This document shows positions 1-10,500 of a stretch of 64,000 nt of DNA, piece after piece. Within the stretch, counting starts at the first letter, position 1. Every line of letters begins with the position of its first letter. Below the pieces are notes generated by a model. The model saw nothing but the letters and a program-made list of their open reading frames with translations, made no database searches and had not been told where the DNA came from. The stretch is from positions 1-64,000 of the forward strand of contig JAGBZO010000025.1 of NCBI GenBank assembly GCA_017628205.1, given 5' to 3'. This DNA comes from Duodenibacillus sp. (GTDB lineage Bacteria > Pseudomonadota > Gammaproteobacteria > Burkholderiales > Burkholderiaceae_F). Made by a program: the position numbers and the translations under genes.

Positions 1-50
1 ATGGAGCAAACACGGAAACAATCAAGAAATAGATCCAAAATCAGCGTTCG

Positions 51-99
51 CCGAGCTAACGCTCGGCCCGCTATCCATCCTCCTGCTCACGCAGGAGGA
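51..99. repeat. Two short perfect hairpins
   Basis: Two inverted repeats lie side by side: a 6-bp stem CCGAGC/GCTCGG with a TAAC loop (51-66) and a 9-bp stem TCCTCCTGC/GCAGGAGGA with a TCAC loop (78-99). Neither is followed by a clear T-run on either strand. They sit downstream of the CYTH gene terminator, and their role is unknown. They may be 3' elements of a gene lying beyond the window start. No gene is visible in positions 1-218. Confidence 0.4.
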
Positions 100-116
100 A
101 TTCCGCGGATTTAGTT

Positions 117-158
117 AAAAAAGAGCAAGTCGCGTACGCTCGGTCACGCGACTTGCTC
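117..158 (-). terminator. Rho-independent terminator of the CYTH gene
   Basis: A perfect 13-bp stem (123-135 with 146-158) encloses a 10-nt loop. Read on the minus strand it is followed directly by six T (117-122). It lies about 60 bp after the stop codon of the CYTH protein gene, as expected for an intrinsic terminator. Confidence 0.85.
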
Positions 159-218
159 GATCCGGCAACCCAAACTGGAAAACCATCGCACGTCTTGACT
201 GCGTCAAACTGATCGGCA

Positions 219-710
219 TCAGGACGTCGTTGCCGCTTGTTTTTCCCACGTGGTATAGGGACGACTCACCAGATTGGAGTTGAAATAGCGCGGATCGCCC
301 GATACTTCTTCACCGACCCAGTCCGGCTTGACGAATGCCTGATCCTCGCTCTGCAATTCCACTTCGGCAACGATCAATCCCTCGTTCACCCCGAAAAACT
401 CGTCGACTTCCCACACCAAACCGTCCTTGGCGATCTTGTAGCGAACCTTCTCAATGATCGGCTGTTCGGCCAGATGCGTGAGCATTTCAACGCACTCGTC
501 ATACGGAATTTCGTATTCGAATTCCATTCGCGTAAGGCCAACCGTCGGCCCCTTGACGGTCATGAACGCTTTGTCACCAACGGTACGAATGCGCACCGTG
601 CGTTCCTTGCCGCTGTTCAAATACCCTTGACGATAAGGCGTTCCCTTGGCCAGGGCGCGCCATGTGTCACCGACGACCAAAAACTTGCGCTCGATTTCTT
701 TTGCCATCAT
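219..710 (-). CDS. CYTH domain-containing protein
   Basis: A 163-residue single-domain CYTH protein (the CyaB/thiamine-triphosphatase superfamily). Members form a beta-tunnel that binds triphosphate compounds with divalent metal, and bacterial members are often inorganic triphosphatases. The signature E-x-E-x-K is at residues 5-9, followed by alternating charged strands (residues about 40-120) typical of the tunnel wall. The length matches the short bacterial 'class IV adenylate cyclase/CYTH' proteins. No signal peptide or membrane segment is seen, so it should be cytoplasmic. The start is ambiguous because two ATG codons are adjacent; the second (707) is equally possible. A hairpin with a T-run (734-771) lies only 24 bp upstream, so the gene is either read through from upstream or has a very close promoter. 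The substrate cannot be told from the sequence. Confidence 0.9.
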   Translation of the reverse strand: MMAKEIERKFLVVGDTWRALAKGTPYRQGYLNSGKERTVRIRTVGDKAFMTVKGPTVGLTRMEFEYEIPYDECVEMLTHLAEQPIIEKVRYKIAKDGLVWEVDEFFGVNEGLIVAEVELQSEDQAFVKPDWVGEEVSGDPRYFNSNLVSRPYTTWEKQAATTS

Positions 711-733
711 CTCGCTTCTTTTCGTTCACATTC

Positions 734-771
734 AAAAAATACGTCCGTCGCCTTCGCAAAACAGGCGACGG
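734..771 (-). terminator. Rho-independent terminator after the membrane-protein gene
   Basis: A 9-bp perfect stem (745-753 with 763-771) is followed on the minus strand by ACGTA and six T (734-739). It lies between the membrane-protein gene (stop at 846) and the CYTH gene (start at 710). It probably ends the two-gene upstream transcript, or attenuates read-through into the CYTH gene. Confidence 0.75.
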
Positions 772-845
772 GCAACCGAATGACCGACGCGACAATCAAA
801 ACGCTTGTCTTTTTATTGACGTACCGCCCGCGAGCGGGTCGCGTT

Positions 846-1631
846 TTATTTTTGTTCGCGACGATTTAGCTTTTTCGTTCGCATGACCAAAACGGCCGAC
901 ATCGACAGCGCCGCCGCAACGGCCGCCAAATAACTCACGGCGATCGAAAAACGGGGCAACGTACAAGCCAAGGTCATCATGAAGCTCCATCCCGTCAACG
1001 CGCCCCAGAAGGTGCCCTTGAAAAGGAATATAACCGCGTTGACGCAACGCGCGCGTAAAAAGTAACCGCCCAACAGGCTCCCGATGACGGGGAAAAACAT
1101 GAACATGCCGCTGAAGGTGGGGCCGACAAACTGAGCCGACAAGGTGATGAACGTCATGAGCGCCGCCCCTCCTGCCATCTGCAAATAAGGCCCTTTGCTT
1201 CGAGGCGGCGGCAGTCCCGGTTCGTCCGCGACGGGACTCGGCAAACACCGAATCCCGATAAACAACGCCGCCAAAGCAATCGGCGCCCACAAGGGTTGCG
1301 GCAACGACAAAACACCCGCCAGACAGGCGCACGCGGCATAGACCGCAAAAGAGGTGACGACGGCAACGCTCCAATCAAAGCGTCGACCGAAATGCGCGTA
1401 ACACAACCCGAACACCACGAGACACGTCATGCCGGGGTAAGCGCCCCAGGCCGCGTCGAGCGCAAAGTCGGCGCCCTGTTCCAGCGCCACGACAAAGGAG
1501 ATCGGACCGCTGATCAGCGGCAGTCCGTTCACGACTCCGGCAACCATCGGACCGAAGCGACGCGCCAAGGCCGACACCGCCCACAGCAACAACGGTATCG
1601 CCGCAATTTTCAACAACGCCACGGCGCTCAC
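846..1631 (-). CDS. Multi-pass inner-membrane protein of unknown function
   Basis: About 261 residues, almost entirely hydrophobic, with roughly 8-10 predicted membrane segments and a short polar linker in the middle (SPVADEPGLPPPRSKG). The two halves share the pattern F-G-P-x3-G-x5-P-x-I-G (GPMVAGVVNGLPLISG and GPTFSGMFMFFPVIGS), which suggests internal duplication as in many small transporters. I do not recognise the family. I chose the GTG start at 1631 because it overlaps the upstream stop as GTGA and has a GAGGG ribosome-binding site 6 nt before it. The open frame extends to an ATG at 1724 inside the upstream gene, but that would be a 97-bp overlap with no better signal. Translational coupling to the upstream periplasmic protein suggests a shared role. 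A transport function is inference. Confidence 0.75.
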   Translation of the reverse strand: MSAVALLKIAAIPLLLWAVSALARRFGPMVAGVVNGLPLISGPISFVVALEQGADFALDAAWGAYPGMTCLVVFGLCYAHFGRRFDWSVAVVTSFAVYAACACLAGVLSLPQPLWAPIALAALFIGIRCLPSPVADEPGLPPPRSKGPYLQMAGGAALMTFITLSAQFVGPTFSGMFMFFPVIGSLLGGYFLRARCVNAVIFLFKGTFWGALTGWSFMMTLACTLPRFSIAVSYLAAVAAALSMSAVLVMRTKKLNRREQK

Positions 1632-2461
1632 TGCAATCCCTCGACCATCAAGCGCAAAATCCATGCTTTGGACTGCCCGGTCGTTTTGAGCATCTGTCGA
1701 TACATGAAAATCGAACAGTCGCACGCATCCTTGTCCGAAGCGGCACGCAAATCTTGGATGGCCATCGCCATGCGCAACGCCTCCCGTTCGGGCAACTTGA
1801 GCATGCCTTGATAAAGCGCCCGTTCAAGCGCTTGCGTGGCCAGGGCGCGTTCTTGAGACATCAACGTACGAGGCGAGCGTAAGTCGTCAAGCGCCGCCAA
1901 TTGCGTTCTGACCTGATGCGAAAAATACCGGCGCAGATCGGGCGTCGACATACGACGCATGACCATCGGCGTGATGGCTTGAACGTCCTGAACCAGCCCG
2001 GGGCGATCGATCCCCAAGTTGAAGTCCTTGCATACGTCGTCCGGCAACACGCGGGAAACTCGAATTTGATGTCGCAAAAACTCTTCCAAATCCGGGGTAT
2101 CGACCTTCATGAGCCCCTGACGATACAACGCCAACCCCAAATAGGTAAAGGAAGAAACCAACATGCTCGCGGCTTTTTCCGGATCTTTGTACAGCTCGAC
2201 GTCGGTCAAGCCCAACTGCTGCATTTGATCGGCCAAATAGTTCACCATGGCGTCTGATTGACCGTACGCACGATACGCCTGCCGAACGACAAGCGCTTTT
2301 TCACCGGAGACGCCGAACTCGGTCGCAATATTCCTTTGAATGCCCTCATCCAAAAAGACGTTGCGGATCAACTCGGTCATCGTTTCCTTGGGAATCGTTT
2401 CGGCACGCGCCGACAACAGGCAACAACATCCCAAAAAAACGCAAAGCAACCATTTTTTCAT
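1628..2461 (-). CDS. Periplasmic protein of unknown function
   Basis: A 277-residue protein with an N-terminal Sec signal peptide (a Lys-Lys start, a hydrophobic core rich in Cys and Leu, likely cleaved after SARA around residue 20). The mature part is rich in Leu, Arg, Glu and Met and looks mostly alpha-helical; four Cys lie in it, two as CDC near residue 250. I recognise no family. The start is supported by an AAGGA ribosome-binding site about 7 nt upstream and a TATAAT box at 2491-2496. Its stop overlaps the GTG start of the following membrane-protein gene, so the two form a coupled pair. Expected location is the periplasm. Confidence 0.8.
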   Translation of the reverse strand: MKKWLLCVFLGCCCLLSARAETIPKETMTELIRNVFLDEGIQRNIATEFGVSGEKALVVRQAYRAYGQSDAMVNYLADQMQQLGLTDVELYKDPEKAASMLVSSFTYLGLALYRQGLMKVDTPDLEEFLRHQIRVSRVLPDDVCKDFNLGIDRPGLVQDVQAITPMVMRRMSTPDLRRYFSHQVRTQLAALDDLRSPRTLMSQERALATQALERALYQGMLKLPEREALRMAMAIQDLRAASDKDACDCSIFMYRQMLKTTGQSKAWILRLMVEGLQ

Positions 2462-2490
2462 TCGGCTTTCCTTACGACATTGTTCTATTC

Positions 2491-2496
2491 ATTATA
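2491..2496 (-). promoter_or_regulatory. Candidate -10 box for the periplasmic-protein operon
   Basis: A perfect TATAAT is read on the minus strand 30 bp upstream of the start codon at 2461. No good -35 hexamer is found at 16-18 bp, so only the -10 element is claimed. Confidence 0.5.
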
Positions 2497-2538
2497 TGTC
2501 CTGCTCAACGTGAGGATGAAAAATCGTGCGCTTAAGTT

Positions 2539-2652
2539 ATGTTCGGTCTCGTATCGCACAAAAGCGACGCGGATTGGCTTGCTTCAGATCGCCTGTTAGA
2601 GGAACGCATCGGCCAACTCATTCGCTCTTGGCGCTATTGGGCAAGCTCGTGA
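2539..2652 (+). CDS. Possible small ORF (37 aa), uncertain
   Basis: In the 300-bp gap between the periplasmic-protein gene and the tpsB1 terminator, a plus-strand ATG opens a 37-codon frame. The peptide is amphipathic and Arg/Trp/Glu-rich (LLEERIGQLIRSWRYWASS at its end). No convincing ribosome-binding site lies within 12 bp, and no family is recognised. It could be a real small protein, the N-terminal scrap of a decayed gene, or chance. Nothing else coding is seen in this gap. Confidence 0.2.
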   Translation: MFGLVSHKSDADWLASDRLLEERIGQLIRSWRYWASS

Positions 2653-2690
2653 GTTTTCCCGCAGCATGCGCGCTTCTTTCGGGCATGCCA

Positions 2691-2722
2691 AGAAAATCGG
2701 GACGGCGCAATGCCGTCCCGAT
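2691..2722 (-). terminator. Rho-independent terminator of tpsB1
   Basis: A perfect 11-bp stem (2696-2706 with 2712-2722) with a 5-nt loop is followed on the minus strand by TTTTC. It lies 40 bp after the tpsB1 stop codon. Confidence 0.8.
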
Positions 2723-2761
2723 GGTCGTTTTATAAGTTACACGTTGCGTTACATGCCAAAC

Positions 2762-4396
2762 TTAAAACTGAAGGGTGAGAACCGCATCGTAACGGACGGA
2801 ATCCACGCGTTCGATATCGCTCACCTGACGGCTCAAAGGCGCCGCTATGACGCCCTTGAGTCTGACCCAACGAGCGGGCTGCCAATTGACGCCGACCCCG
2901 ACGGAAGTCAACGTTCGCTTGTTAAAGGCCGACATGCCGGAAAGGCGCCCCGCATCAAAAAACACGTAGGTCTCCAGATAGTCGGTCAACAAACAATTGG
3001 CTTGAAGATTGACGTACAAGCCGTTGTCCGCACTGATCACGTCATTGGGATACCCGCGTACGCCGGCGCTGTTGCCCAGATAGAACTGATCCGATGACAC
3101 CATCTCGTCACCGCCCAGTTTGGCTTGCCAGGACGCCGTCGCCTGTACCGAGAATCCGTGCGGCAACTGTTTTTGTACGAAGAAGTCTCCTGAAAACAGC
3201 GTGTAATCGAACGTGTTGTCAAAGAGTTTTTCCTCTGCGCGGTGTTGACTCAAACGGTTGTTCGCATACAGAGCCCAACCTTCGCCGATGTAAAGCGCAT
3301 CCAGACCGGCCGTCAACGCATTGATGGCGGTTCGGGCGATACGGACGTCTCCGTACATGTCGGTTTGACTTTGCTGGTGTTTGATTTCTCCGTAGCCGAT
3401 CCACTTGTAATCGGCGCCGACGGCAAAGGGATGCTCCAATCGCAAGGACGCGTGGAACGAATCGCCGGACACGTCGTTGGCTTTACTCGGTCCTTCGATA
3501 ATCTCGACGTCACCGAACGAAGCGTTGGCAATCAAGCGCGTGCCGAAGCTGTTGAACGGAATCGAATAACCGATTAAAGCGTTCTTGGAGCCTTCGCTCG
3601 CGATCCCCATCAAATAAAAACTGTCGCGCCATCCGAAGACGGATCGGTTGACGATCGAAGCGCCCGCACGATAACGTCCCGTCGAATCGGATCCGTGCGT
3701 GTCGGCAAAGACGGACGTACTCCAACGCGCGGGTTCTTGGGCGATGATGTCGTAAGCGGTTGTTTCGGGTGCCTGTCCGGGGTGAATGTCGATGCTCAAT
3801 CGGATGTCGTTCGTCATATTGAAGCGAACGAGATCGTCGTACATATCGCGGTAATTGGCGACCTCGCCTTTGGGCATATCGAACACACGCTCGACAAAAC
3901 GAAGATTCGTGCTTTCAAGCCCGCGCACGACGACCTCGTCTGTTTTTCCCTCAACGAGCGTAATCGTCAAATTGCCGTCGCGAATGCGTTGCGGCCGCAA
4001 CCCGGCCTGACAAACCGCATACCCCTTGTCACGATAGAGTCGGTTGACGGCTTCCAGTAAATCGGCGATATCCTTGGAACGTACGACCTTTCCGACCCAA
4101 GGCTCCACGGCGACGGCGATCTCTTCGTCCGTCAAGACGCTCGAAGGAGTATGACTGAGCTTTTTCAATTGAAATTGAAAATCGCCCTTGGGAACGACAG
4201 CGGGCTTGGTTTCTGGCGACGGGGCCTTGTTTTGTTGATCGCGCATCGCGTCGAGCTCATGCCGCAATTGGGCGCGGTCGCGTTCTTTTTCAAGCTGTTG
4301 CAAATCACGAGACGCAACGTTGGCCTGCGCCGTCGCGACACACAAAGAAGAAGCCAGCAAAACGACCAGGGTGCGAACAGAAATTGGAGCAGTCAT
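2762..4396 (-). CDS. TpsB1: ShlB/FhaC/HecB-family outer-membrane secretion pore
   Basis: A 544-residue Omp85-superfamily transporter of two-partner secretion, expected to export the adjacent giant exoprotein TpsA1. In order: a signal peptide (cleavage near ATAQA, residue 25); an N-terminal charged helix (DLQQLEKERDRAQL); two POTRA domains (about residues 72-225, with the VNRLYRDKGYAV segment); and a 16-strand barrel ending in Phe (AVLTLQF), the usual outer-membrane C-terminus. The lid-loop motif VRGY is at residues 446-449 and the partner motif FFDAG at about 479-483; R447 and D481 correspond to the conserved Arg-Asp pair of FhaC. A GAGGG site lies 5 nt before the ATG. The gene follows tpsA1 after a terminator and a candidate promoter, so it may be partly uncoupled from it. 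It is a close paralogue of TpsB2 (same length, long identical stretches in the POTRA region). Confidence 0.95.
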   Translation of the reverse strand: MTAPISVRTLVVLLASSLCVATAQANVASRDLQQLEKERDRAQLRHELDAMRDQQNKAPSPETKPAVVPKGDFQFQLKKLSHTPSSVLTDEEIAVAVEPWVGKVVRSKDIADLLEAVNRLYRDKGYAVCQAGLRPQRIRDGNLTITLVEGKTDEVVVRGLESTNLRFVERVFDMPKGEVANYRDMYDDLVRFNMTNDIRLSIDIHPGQAPETTAYDIIAQEPARWSTSVFADTHGSDSTGRYRAGASIVNRSVFGWRDSFYLMGIASEGSKNALIGYSIPFNSFGTRLIANASFGDVEIIEGPSKANDVSGDSFHASLRLEHPFAVGADYKWIGYGEIKHQQSQTDMYGDVRIARTAINALTAGLDALYIGEGWALYANNRLSQHRAEEKLFDNTFDYTLFSGDFFVQKQLPHGFSVQATASWQAKLGGDEMVSSDQFYLGNSAGVRGYPNDVISADNGLYVNLQANCLLTDYLETYVFFDAGRLSGMSAFNKRTLTSVGVGVNWQPARWVRLKGVIAAPLSRQVSDIERVDSVRYDAVLTLQF

Positions 4397-4428
4397 AACG
4401 GCCCTCGTGACAATCCGACAGTTTGTTT

Positions 4429-4434
4429 ATTCTA
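4429..4434 (-). promoter_or_regulatory. Candidate -10 box for tpsB1
   Basis: TAGAAT is read on the minus strand 33 bp before the tpsB1 start and after the tpsA1 terminator. A matching -35 is weak, so this is tentative. Confidence 0.3.
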
Positions 4435-4521
4435 CCAACGCCGACTCGTGAGTTTCGAGCACACGACAAAGCAACCGACATTTCGCCGATTTTTCGTGGG
4501 CAACCAACGTCAACGTCTCAT

Positions 4522-4569
4522 ACAAATAAAAGCGGAGCATCGAAAGAATCCTCTTTCTCGCTCCGCTTT
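4522..4569 (-). terminator. Rho-independent terminator of tpsA1
   Basis: The stem AAAGCGGAGC (4529-4538) pairs with GCTCCGCTTT (4560-4569); an inner GAAAGA/TCTTTC pairing extends the hairpin. On the minus strand it is followed by TTTTATTTG. It lies 24 bp after the tpsA1 stop, between tpsA1 and tpsB1. Confidence 0.75.
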
Positions 4570-4592
4570 GCGTTTACGGTTTAATCAAATCG

Positions 4593-7500
4593 TCAAATCT
4601 CTTCGCGATCCGCCTTCGAACCTTCGGCTCGTCGAGGCGTTTCGACATCCCAGTCGCAACCGCCTCGCGTCACGAACACTCGATCGTCCAACTCCATGCG
4701 TTCGACCCAGAAGCTGTTGACGGGGGTGAAGACCCACTGTTGCAGATCCGTCAAGTGTTCGGACCAACGATCATGGATATGGTACGCACTGCGACCGACA
4801 ACGGTCGCCATGGTCGAATCGTAACGCAGCCCCTCTGTCGCAAACACCTTTGAGCGTTCGTTCAGCTCTTCGATGCCTTTTTCGAACAAACGATAAGCTT
4901 CGAACGATGTCTCGACGATCGGCACGAATCCCGGTTCGATCAAAGAAGCGTCGCGACGATCCAAATAGTCCGTCTGCAAACGCGCCGTTAGCGAGCCGGC
5001 GTTGTCGACGAGTTGGGCCGTTCCCGCCTCGGAAACCAGACGCGAAAGCTCGGGTTTGGCCGATGCGTCGCCCGTCATCACAAACAACGTGCCGACGGAG
5101 CGCATCGAATCCGATTCGATCGACCCGAGACCGTTGTAAACGGCGATCGTGTCGGCAGAATCAACGGAACCGAGCTTGACCGCTCCTTGAACGTCTCGAC
5201 TCGAACGCGCCACGCTGATCAGGTCACCCGTACTCGTGACTCTGTCGATATCGTACTGCCCCTCTTGGGTCAACATCACGACGCGACGACCGGTGATCGA
5301 GCGTGCCGTAATGCCGTCGGAGGAATCGACGTCGTAGAAGTTGGTCGAGATTTCGACCAGTCCATCGCCCGTCAAATTGGCCAACGCCACCTTGGCGGCA
5401 TGCAACGAAACATCGCCGCGCACGTCCAGATCGTTGTCTATTGCGATGCGCTTGCCCTGACCGTGAACGATCAATCGGCCGTTAACCGTACCCGCTCGAT
5501 CGAGATTGATCGTCAACGTCGAATCGACCGGACCGGAAAGCGAAAGCACGACATCCCGACCGGCATCGATCGTCACGTTCTTGACAATGTTGCCGCCCTT
5601 GGACGTCTTGAGCGTACGGTTAAAGAGTTCGTACGGCGTCAAATCGACCGTACCGAGGACCACTGCACCGCCTGCCGTAACGTCAAGGTTCTCCGTCACG
5701 ATGCCATTGTTTTCCGAAGCGAGCGTCTGAACGACGTCACCCGCCGCACTCAAGGACACGCGACCGGTCAACCGATCGGACTCGGCCAACGAGCCGATGC
5801 GAGCGGTAGCGGAAATCGTAATGTCGCCACCGAGAGCCGAAATATCAACGGAAGTATCCGAGCAAATCCGGCTGTCGCTGCCGACATCAACGTTTCGACC
5901 GGCAAATACGGACAGATTCGAAGTGGAGAACAACGTCACGGAGTTCGTCATGTCGATGTCTCGCCCAGCCTCAAACGTCATTTGATCGATGCCGTTCGCA
6001 GTGCTCTTGGCTTCGGGATCCTGCCACGCGACCAAAGTCGAATGGTTGCCGAAAACGATGTCACCCTCGCTCGCCTTGAAATGGGCGCGATTGCTCAACA
6101 ACTCCGTGCGACCCTTGAATTCCAGATTTTCCTTAGCCTGAATCCGAACGTTCGTGTCGTCTGCCAACGCATGCGTTCGAACGTCTCCGACAAACTTGAC
6201 GTCTCGACCGATCACGATCGAACCGTTGGCCATAACGTTGATATTGCCTCGGGTTGCGGCGTTCTTCGTATTGAAAGTCGCACCGTCATCAAAAACGATA
6301 TTGCCGTTGGCCAGGACCGCGATACCAAGCTCGGACGTCTTGATGGACGCGTTCTTGCCGAACGTGACGTCACCGGAACCGACGGCGATGTGACCGTCGC
6401 CGGCAAGTCCGGCCGTCAACAACAGCATCGTCGTTTCAAACGACGCGTTATCGCCGAACGAGACGTTGCCCGTTGCGTTGATTCGCGTGTTAAGCCAACC
6501 TTCCACGGCACCGTAATCGGGCGTAGCGCGCCCACGAGTGTCGAACTTCGTCGTCACTCGTGCGTTGTCCGCCACGTGAATGTCGCCCGACGCGTTAAGA
6601 ACGAAGCCCTTGCCGATCGCCGTGAAATCCTTGTCGAACTGGATGTCCTTGGCGAAGAATCGGATCGACGAATTTTCACTCTTGAAGGTCGAGGCGTCGG
6701 CAATATGGATTCGACCGTTCAGCGCCTTCAAGATCGTCTCTTCCTTGTTGGAATAAACGGTCAGGTTCGCACCCATGGTGATATCGCCTTGCTTGGAAGC
6801 AATACTGACGCCGTCCGTGACGCCGTACAGCGTGGCGTCCGAACCGAACGTAACGTGATCCTTGGCGCTGAGGCTCAAACGATCGGCAAGAATCCTCGCC
6901 AGACCGCCTATCGACAGGTTTTCACCCGCCTCGATCTCGACCTTGCCGTAATTGCCACTTTGGATCGCCTGATCGCTTTCGCCGGCCACGATCGTCGCGC
7001 GGTTGCCGATCGACAAATCGCCGCTTTGGGTGCGAATCGTCGAATCGTTCTGAGAATGAATCGTCAAATCGTTGTGCAGAGTCATTCCCTCGCCGCCGTA
7101 GACGTTGACGGAGCCGTCGGCCGCATCAATCGTCAAGCCCGCGTCGGAAACGGTCAACGTTCCGTCGGCACCGATCGTGATTTGAGCCGTTTCTCCCGGC
7201 GTCTTTGATTTTGCGGACACGTTGAGCGTACCGCCCAACTTGGCGTCGCCCGAAGCTACGATAGCCAAATCGCCGTTCGTCGCTGCAAAACTAGCGTCTT
7301 GACCGATTGAGAAGGTCTCGGCTTCGAGGTCTACGCCGGCGCCCTGAACGGCCACGCCGGCGCCGATATTCAACATATCCGCCGCGTCGATCGTCAATTG
7401 ACCTTGGGTAGCCGTCAATTCCGAGGCATCACCCAATTCAACATTGGCACTCTTGAGCGTTAAATCGTCCTGAGCCTGCCAAACCAACGTTTCATTAGTC

Positions 7501-10500
7501 AGCTTAACGTCTTGTCCCGCTTCGATATCAATGCTGCCGCCAACCGAGAGTCGACCGACTTCTGTATTGCTCAGATCGACGTCGCCCGTTTCAGACGTGA
7601 CGACCAAATCGCCGGACAAATCGGTTCCCGATTGCGAACCGTTCGGGATCAAGGCGTCACTCAAATCCACGGATTGGCTTGCCGACACGTTCAAAGAGTC
7701 GCTGACGCGGATGGAGGCGCCCTTCAGATCGACCAAACCGAATTGAGCCTGAGCGTCGAACGAGGCGGCCTGGACGACAAGTCCTCTCGCCTTCACATCG
7801 TTGTGAGCGATCAACGCCACGTTATTGTCGGCAGTGATGGCGGACGCGCCGAGCGTACCGTCAGCATTGGCTCTCGTCAGTTCGATCGAATCGCCCGCAA
7901 CCAATCGAACATCGCTTGTCGCGTTAAGCGTCGAATCGGCAGCTTCAATAGATGAACCGCTCGAAGACAGCTCGATCGATCCGCCTGTGGCCGTCAACGT
8001 CATCGACTCGATGACGACGCCCTTAGCACCGGCAATTTCAATACTCTCAGCTTGAATGTCGGAATTCTGCGAAGCCGACAAATCGATGCGACCGTCCTTA
8101 GAGACGATGCTGAGAGCTCCGTCCATAAGACCGAGGGTCGCCCCGTTAGCAACGACATCTCCCCATGCCGCGATCGTCGTGGAGTCTGATACGGTCAGTG
8201 TGCCGTTCCCAAACTCGACGCTCCCCTCACTTGCCGTCATCGACAAGTTCTTGGCCTTCACATGAGCGGATTGTCCGATAACCGTCTGACCATCGAGGCT
8301 GATGTCCCCGTTTGCATCCAGTGCCGCACCAACAACAAAAATATCGCCATTTTCAGCAGTCGCTACCAGCGATGCAAGTGCAAGACTCGATGCGTCAAGC
8401 GTGATATCGGACTTAGCCGACATCGTGGCATTGGCGGCGGTCATCGTCAGTTCGGATGCCTTAACGGCATCGCCGGAGACCGAGACATCACCAGTGGCTT
8501 CGATCGTTGCACCGATGATAAAGGCATCGCCGTTTTCGGACGTCACATCAAGCGACGCAACCACAAGACTTGAACCGTCCAACGCGACATCAGACTTAGC
8601 CGACATCGTTGCATCGGCGGCGCTCATCGTCAGTTTGGTTGCCATAACAGTATCGCCGGAAACGGAGACGTCACCAGCAGCTTCGATCATCGCACCGACG
8701 ACAGAAGCATTACCGTTTTCAGCCGTCGCATCCAATGCTGTGACTACCAGGCTCGAATCGTCCAGCGTGATGTCAGACTTAGCCGACATCGTCGCATTGG
8801 CGGCGCTCATCGTCAGTTCGGATGCCTTAACGGTATCACCGGAGACCAAGACGTCGCCGCTCGCTTCGATCGTTGCGCCGACGGCAGAAGCATTGCCGTT
8901 TTCGGCCTTCGCATTCAATGCCGTGACTACAAAGTTCGAACCGTCCAGCGTGATACCAGACTGGCCCGTTACCATTGCATTGGCGGCTCGCAAAGCCATG
9001 GCGGAAGCGTTGACGTCGTCACCCGAAATAGAGACGTCACCGGTGGCTTCGATCGTTGCGCCGACGATAGAGGCATTGCCGTTTTCAGCCGTCGCATCCA
9101 ATGCCGTGACTACCAGGCTCGAATCGTCCAGCGTGATACCAGACTGGCCCGTTACCATTGCATTGGCAGCTCGCAAAACCATGCCGGAAGCGTTGACGTC
9201 GTCACCCGAGATGGAGACGTCACCGCTCGCTTCGATCGTTGCACCGACGATAGAGGCATTGCCGTTTTCAGCCGTCGCATCCAATGCCGTGACTACCAGG
9301 CTCGAATCGTCCAGCGTGATGTCAGACTTAGCCGACATCGTCGCATTGGCGGCGCTCATCGTCAGTTCGGATGCCTTAACGGCATCACCGGAGACCGAGA
9401 CGTCACCAGTAGCTTCGATCATCGCACCAACAACAGAGGCATCGCCGCTTTCGGCCTTCGCGTCCAGCGACGCAACCTCGAGGTTCGAACCGTCCAACGT
9501 GATACCAGACTGGCCCGTTACCATTGCATTGGCAGCTCGCAAAGCCATGTCGGAAGCGTTGACGTCGTCTCCCAAAATGGAGACCTCACCAGTGGCTTCG
9601 ATCGTTGCGCCGACGGCAGAAGTATTACCGTTTTCTGCCGTCGCATTCAATGCCGTGACTACGAGGTTCGAATCGTCCAACGTGATGTCAGACTTAGCCG
9701 CTACGGTTGCATTGGTAGCTCGCAAAGCCATCCCGGAAGCGTTAACGTCTTCGCCCGAGACGGAGACGTCGCCGCCCGCTTCAATCGTCGCTCCGACAAC
9801 AGAGGCATCACCACCGGCCGTCAAATCGACAGTCCCGGTCGTTTCAGTTACCGTCACGGATGCATTATCAAGATCGACGGAGCCTCCCGCGATCAAAGTC
9901 ACCGAGTTCTCGGCAGTCAATTGCGCACTTTGCAAATCGACCGAGCCTTCGCTCGATTCCACGCGTACCGTTTGAGCCGTTGCGGCGACAAGCTTGTCCG
10001 CCGACACGGAGTTACGCGCCATCACGTCGACCGAACCGTCGGCACTGACCGTTCCGACGAACTTCACGCCGCCAACGGACTTAACGTTAATCGTCCCTAC
10101 TTGCAACGTCTCGTTGGATCCTGAAATCGAGGTTTCGGACACCACGTTCATGTCGGAAATATTGAGGAACAGCCCTTCGATCGAATTGCCGGTCAATTCG
10201 AGTTCGGCAATTTCTTTAAGTTGAAGAGCATACGTGTCGGCCCCGACCGAGCCGTCGGTATTCAATACCAATTTCGCTGTTTCGATTTCCCCCTGAACGT
10301 ATCCGTCACTCTGGTAGGACAGAATGTCCGCGCCGCTTTGCGAAGTCGTCAAAACGGCTTCGGTCTGAGACGTCAACGAGTAAAGCACGAGATCGCCCGC
10401 CGCTTCGGTGACGTAAATACCGCCCGTCGTCGTCAGTTCAACCCAGTCTTGGCTGTCGATGATCAACGCATTTTCAACCGTTCCGAGATTGCCCGAACCG

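Noticed and set aside
8331..9794. CRISPR array
   Set aside because: The 183-bp units are contiguous, have no spacers and are in-frame coding sequence. No cas genes are nearby.
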